Virus record (IMG/VR): IMGVR_UViG_3300032240_002346
Coordinates: 1 to 34,500 of that record
Reading direction: 5' to 3' (one strand)
Source: a virus
Length of the DNA stretch: 34,500 nt
Shown here: piece after piece, positions 32,201 through 34,500 of the stretch
Layout: the number at the start of each line of letters is the position of its first letter
Numbering within the stretch: the first letter of the stretch is position 1
Translations under genes and position numbers: made by a program
Notes under the pieces: model-generated
What the model was told of the DNA's origin: nothing
Database searches by the model: none
What the model saw: the letters and a program-made list of their open reading frames with translations, nothing else

Positions 32201-33246
32201 GTTACTTGTTGGATGTTAATGGAACAAGTCGTTTAAATGGATTATCTTCAATAAACGGTACAGGTATTACGAATACCGCATTAGCAATATATGCAAATGG
32301 TGTAGGTGCTGGTAATTATATTTTCCAAGGACTTGACTCTTCATCAGTTCAAAGGTCGTATTTAACAGCAACAGGTAATTTTAGACTAAATGCTGCAACG
32401 GACACAGGGACTTCAGGTACTGATGAAAAGATAAGGTCACTATATAACTTTTCACCGACAAGTGGAAATCGTGAACATTATGGGTTCTATATGACCCAAA
32501 CTATCAACCAAACAAGTGGGGCTAGCGGTATTACAAGGGCAATTTACATTGTCCCAACATTAACATCCGCATATGATTACAGAACGATTGAATGGACTAA
32601 TACGACAGGTTATGGTTTATACGGTTCAGGCTCAGCTCCTAACTACCTTCAAGGTAACACACTTATTGGCACAACTGCAAATACAGGAACTTATAAATTA
32701 GATGTTCGTGGAGCCACAAGATTATCTGCAACAACAGGAACAAGTTTAACTGTAATTAGTTCAGGTAATAGTACATCTGTACCTGTCTTTTCAGTTCAAG
32801 GTTCACAAGGTGAATTGTTCAGTGTTACAGATAGTTTAACAGGTTCGTTATTCTCTGTTAGTGATATTTCAGGTTTACCAATAATGGAAGTGTTTTCTGA
32901 TAGTACAACAGTAATTGGTGACTATCAAGCTCCATCTCTTTATACTACAAAACGTGTTTCATCAATTACCGCATCAACAGGAACAACAATATATTCATTT
33001 CCAACAAGTGCGTACACTTCTTCATATGTTGATTATAATGTATCAGGTAGTACAGGATTAAGAGCAGGTAATATTATGGCAATATGGAGTGGTACTTCAG
33101 TTAACTTTACTGAAACATCAACTAATGATATTGGTGTTACAACTCCATTAACATTCGGTTATGTGATGTCAGGTTCAAATGCGGTTTTACAAGCGTCAGC
33201 TTCAACATCTACTTGGATAGTAAAAACAATAGTTAGAGGATTATAA
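29209..33246 (+). CDS. Long tail fibre with YadA/Hep-Hag-type head repeats
   Basis: The 1345-residue protein is a probable trimeric tail fibre. Residues 1-190 form an N-terminal attachment domain. Residues 198-520 and 558-735 carry 14-residue beta-roll repeats of the trimeric-autotransporter head type (units like GNTASGNYSTVSGGY and SFIGGGSTNTSSG). Residues about 733-890 are shaft repeats containing LTINGNLTVTGNTSLQALTA three times. The rest (about 900-1345) is a Gly/Thr/Ser/Asn-rich distal part with motifs such as AGYLLDVNGTSRLN and TYKLDVRGATRLS, a style common in environmental phage fibres, ending TWIVKTIVRGL. No signal peptide, autotransporter anchor or chaperone-type peptidase motif (S74) is seen. 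Several Cys in turns of the head repeats are unusual for this fold. It probably reaches the host surface and determines host range. Confidence 0.85.
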   Translation: MSFPYKNPISSIQLNGTQSVPRNNTYGTTFSVNNTGGYMEVYSLSDLYYTIPSGTTGSIEYSGNTIPIEFTKGTGAVWSPDVLTLASDNISSGRRRLGMLVYVYEQDQVYQYYINNYETLFNAATASTGCVRISDFGTTINNKTAAGQSFINAWTGNTIEDVSGATHATAVWRKFSSGASSGGTSGTSLYIVGAGVNSTVRCGVNNTAKGDYGASLGGSGNTALGKYSFVGGGRGNTASNAYSTVGGGYSNTAIGDDSTVSGGQSNNSSGCRSTVSGGYLNTSSNYYSTVSGGRNNTSSGNGSTVSGGYCNTSSGTTSTISGGYCNINGGDSAFIGAGRCNTMVGITGGIIGGGSTNTVSNNYSVIGGGAGNTVSGYISFVGGGSSNTVSGDYSNVGGGRFNTASGYKSTISGGYCNSASGNYSFIGGGSTNTSSGYYSFIGGGYQNTISSYPSTGPSFSSILNGSLNTISGTSKIGSYSVIIGGSNNFVSDSFIGVFGCNIVASCPNTFYTNNFCSCGSIYSSTLSSGQAVCTGTNGLLTNYTPVSSVIIQGTCTTSSVRCGVSNNATADFSASLAGTGNTASGLASVVVGGALNNTYSTYSFVGGGVGNKSCGSSASVVGGGLNTSCCSYSFIGGGLQNITSGSTSSVVGGCKNTAGGNCSFIGGGTLNIITSGGSSSFIGTGRGNTVSGNYSMVLGGSGNTVTGSFSSAIGCGLNATDNCTLYTNNIITGTISATTYNNLPSFSGGSITGLTINGNLTVTGNTSLQALTATTISATTYSNLPTDIRTTGGTYSNNTFTFTNNTGGTYSVLFNTVTGLTINGNLTVTGNTSLQALTATTISATTYNNLPSFSGGTITGLTINGNLTVTGNTSLQALTATTISATTISSPFTTGSVIFQGSGGTLTQSNSQLFWDNTNNRLAIGNNAPNYPITITRNTTNNYIELIGNTNKGLFANGSGLIAFDTTGNFNIYTGGVNYRAMFSSTGNLLLNTPTDAGYLLDVNGTSRLNGLSSINGTGITNTALAIYANGVGAGNYIFQGLDSSSVQRSYLTATGNFRLNAATDTGTSGTDEKIRSLYNFSPTSGNREHYGFYMTQTINQTSGASGITRAIYIVPTLTSAYDYRTIEWTNTTGYGLYGSGSAPNYLQGNTLIGTTANTGTYKLDVRGATRLSATTGTSLTVISSGNSTSVPVFSVQGSQGELFSVTDSLTGSLFSVSDISGLPIMEVFSDSTTVIGDYQAPSLYTTKRVSSITASTGTTIYSFPTSAYTSSYVDYNVSGSTGLRAGNIMAIWSGTSVNFTETSTNDIGVTTPLTFGYVMSGSNAVLQASASTSTWIVKTIVRGL
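29800..31383 (+). repeat. Two blocks of Hep-Hag/YadA-like 42-base repeats
   Basis: Units of about 42 bases (14 codons) run from 29800 to about 30708 and again from 30880 to 31383. Both blocks open with related text (STVRCGVNNTAKGDYGASL and SSVRCGVSNNATADFSASL) and both close with a Cys-Asn/Thr-YTNN segment, so the second block appears to be a duplicated, shortened copy of the first. Adjacent units share DNA stretches such as TCAACCGTAAGTGGAGGA, particularly between 29935 and 30180, which indicates recent expansion there. Confidence 0.82.
31405..31880 (+). repeat. Shaft repeats with high DNA identity in the fibre gene
   Basis: Three copies of a roughly 100-base unit begin near 31462, 31660 and 31783 and share long nearly identical runs, for example AATACTTCATTACAAGCTTT at 31501, 31699 and 31822. 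Spacing is 198 then 123 bases, both multiples of three, so gain or loss of units keeps the frame. A 75-base segment coding for GGTYSNNTFTFTNNTGG interrupts the first interval. Confidence 0.88.
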
Positions 33247-33247
33247 T

Positions 33248-33937
33248 ATGGCTTTTAGATATTCACCTAAAATAGTAACAGACGGACTTGTTTTGTACTT
33301 GGATGCGGCTAACCCTAAATCATATGTTAGTGGTTCAACACTATGGAATGATTTAACAATCAATTCAAATAATGGAGTATTAACTAATGGTCCGACTTTC
33401 TCATCTTCAAACGCAGGTTATTTAGTATTTGACGGGACAAATGATTATGTTGACACTAACGTTAATATGTCAGGTTACACTGATTTCACATTATCAATGT
33501 ATGCAAAAACATTAGATACTTGGCCAACAACAGGAACAACATTTAGAGCGTTGTGTGGAAATTTAGCAGGAGGGTCTTATGTCAGAATGAATATTACATC
33601 AGCGTCCACAACTGCTTTATTTTTTGCAAATGGTCCCGGTACTTTTATGCAAATAGAAGTATTCAATACATCAAATAACATTAATGACTGGTACCACTAT
33701 ACCTTTACTAGAAGTACAACTTTCCAAAGAATTTATCTTAATGGGGTGTTAAAATCTGAAGTAACTTTTTCTAATGCTACATCTCTTACTAATTACTACC
33801 GTACACTCGGACAATATGGTTCTAGTTATTTTTGGAATGGTTACATCTCCGATTATAGAATATACAACAGAGCGTTATCTTCAACAGAAGTACTACAAAA
33901 CTATAACGCCACTAAATCAAGATTTGGATTAACATAA
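33248..33937 (+). CDS. LamG-like (concanavalin A-fold) lectin-type tail protein
   Basis: The 229-residue product is one LamG/laminin-G-like jelly-roll domain: GLVLYLDAANPKSY (13-26), a GYLVFDGTNDYVDT strand (57-70), FTLSMYAK (80-87), WYHYTFTRST, RIYLNGVLKSE and the closing ISDYRIYNRALSSTEVLQNY, which is the standard C-terminal end of this family. Such domains bind glycans or other surface ligands; no catalytic Glu pair of a glycanase is evident. There is no signal peptide. It starts one base after the fibre stop (TAATATGGC) and is followed by a paralogue with the identical junction, which suggests both are interchangeable fibre-tip or accessory adhesins made with the fibre. Confidence 0.85.
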   Translation: MAFRYSPKIVTDGLVLYLDAANPKSYVSGSTLWNDLTINSNNGVLTNGPTFSSSNAGYLVFDGTNDYVDTNVNMSGYTDFTLSMYAKTLDTWPTTGTTFRALCGNLAGGSYVRMNITSASTTALFFANGPGTFMQIEVFNTSNNINDWYHYTFTRSTTFQRIYLNGVLKSEVTFSNATSLTNYYRTLGQYGSSYFWNGYISDYRIYNRALSSTEVLQNYNATKSRFGLT

Positions 33938-33938
33938 T

Positions 33939-34500
33939 ATGGCAGGAAGAATTAATTACTTTGGGAATATTGTTTCAAATGGTTTGATTATGGATTTGGA
34001 TGCCGCAAAATTTGACTCCTATCCTAAAACAGGTACTATTTGGCGTGATATAACTTGGTCAACATCAGGGGGGACTTTAACAAACGGACCAGTTTTCAAT
34101 TCAAGTAACGGAGGTTTCTTTTCATTTGATGGTGTTGATGATTTGGTCAATTTAGGTAATCAATCTTTTAATACTGTTACATTTGACTTGTGGGTTAATA
34201 TACAAACTTTTACAGGTAATAGAGCAATACTATCTAAAGGTAGTCAGGCTCTTGGTTCAGGTGCAACTTTTGCGGCTTGGATTGTAACTGCAACTAATAC
34301 CGTTAGAAACAGATTTTATAATTTTAGTGGAGGTTCAGGGTTTGTAACTACCGCTAATTTATCTGCAAATACTTGGTATAATTTAACTTGGACTTATGAT
34401 AACTCTAATATTAGATTGTATACTAATTCATCATTAACTGAAACTGCGGCATTAGTCGGACCTTTAATAGTTACTATCAATACAAATTTGTTAATCGCTT
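33939..34500 (+). CDS. Second LamG-like lectin-type protein, 3' partial
   Basis: The frame opens at ATG 33939 (MAGRINYFGNIVSNGLIMDL) and remains open to the window edge, giving 187 whole codons. It is a clear paralogue of the preceding gene: LDAAKFDSY against LDAANPKSY, TLTNGPVFNSSNGGFFSFDG against the same segment there (residues 44-63), then WYNLTWTYDNSNIRLYTNSS matching the WYH...RIYLNG strands. The C-terminal RIYNRALS-type end would lie past the window. The shared junction TAATATGGC points to gene duplication followed by strong divergence of the ligand-facing loops. Confidence 0.87.
   Translation, partial: MAGRINYFGNIVSNGLIMDLDAAKFDSYPKTGTIWRDITWSTSGGTLTNGPVFNSSNGGFFSFDGVDDLVNLGNQSFNTVTFDLWVNIQTFTGNRAILSKGSQALGSGATFAAWIVTATNTVRNRFYNFSGGSGFVTTANLSANTWYNLTWTYDNSNIRLYTNSSLTETAALVGPLIVTINTNLLIA

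Noticed and set aside
33248-34500. Diversity-generating retroelement acting on the lectin-type genes
   Set aside because: No reverse transcriptase and no template-repeat pair with adenine-specific differences were seen; it could lie outside the window.
1-34500. Canonical T4 late promoters (TATAAATA) on the + strand
   Set aside because: I noticed none upstream of the genes; only near matches such as TATAAATG and TATAAATT inside coding sequence.
1-34500. tRNA genes
   Set aside because: No gap is long enough to hold a tRNA except marginally, and I saw no cloverleaf or TTCGA-type arm in any gap.

Overview
The window looks like about 34.5 kb of the genome of a T4-related contractile-tailed phage (Caudoviricetes, myovirus type), cut at both ends. 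Every supported gene is on the + strand and genes are packed almost end to end; no gap exceeds about 80 bases. Replication genes resembling T4 gp32, UvsX, RNase H and gp41 are followed by class I ribonucleotide reductase genes and then baseplate genes resembling gp25 and gp6. A host in the Bacteroidota (flavobacteria-like) is inferred, not proven: the DNA is AT-rich, Shine-Dalgarno sequences are almost absent with A-rich leaders instead, and one tail protein is built of repeats like those of the flavobacterial gliding adhesin SprB.

Layout. Bases 1-10338 hold replication and nucleotide metabolism: an acidic partial ORF, a gp32-like ssDNA-binding protein with its own sigma70-like promoter and a strong terminator, a UvsX recombinase, a FEN/RNase H nuclease, an unknown 150-residue protein, a gp41-like replicative helicase, a GIY-YIG homing endonuclease, NrdB and NrdA, then a flavodoxin-fold protein enclosed between two terminators. 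Bases 10411 to the right edge hold the baseplate and fibre region: gp25-like and gp6-like wedge proteins, a 1888-residue protein with an internal membrane-type hairpin, four structural proteins of unknown role (one with a PKD-like domain), a 987-residue protein with a P2 gpI/gp7-like core, then receptor-facing proteins: an SprB-repeat protein, a Thr/Pro-stalk protein, a 1345-residue fibre with YadA/Hep-Hag head repeats, and two tandem LamG-like lectin proteins, the second cut by the window edge.

How they work together. The left genes would form the replisome and recombination machinery and supply dNTPs; the right genes would build the baseplate and host-recognition apparatus. A TATTTATT-like motif lies just before the first gene of seven apparent transcription blocks, twice directly after a terminator; it is the best candidate for a phage-specific promoter or initiation signal. 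The most unusual items are the SprB-like repeat protein, the membrane-type hairpin in a giant baseplate-region protein, the TATTTATT motif, and the flavodoxin-like protein with a possible capsid-targeting leader.
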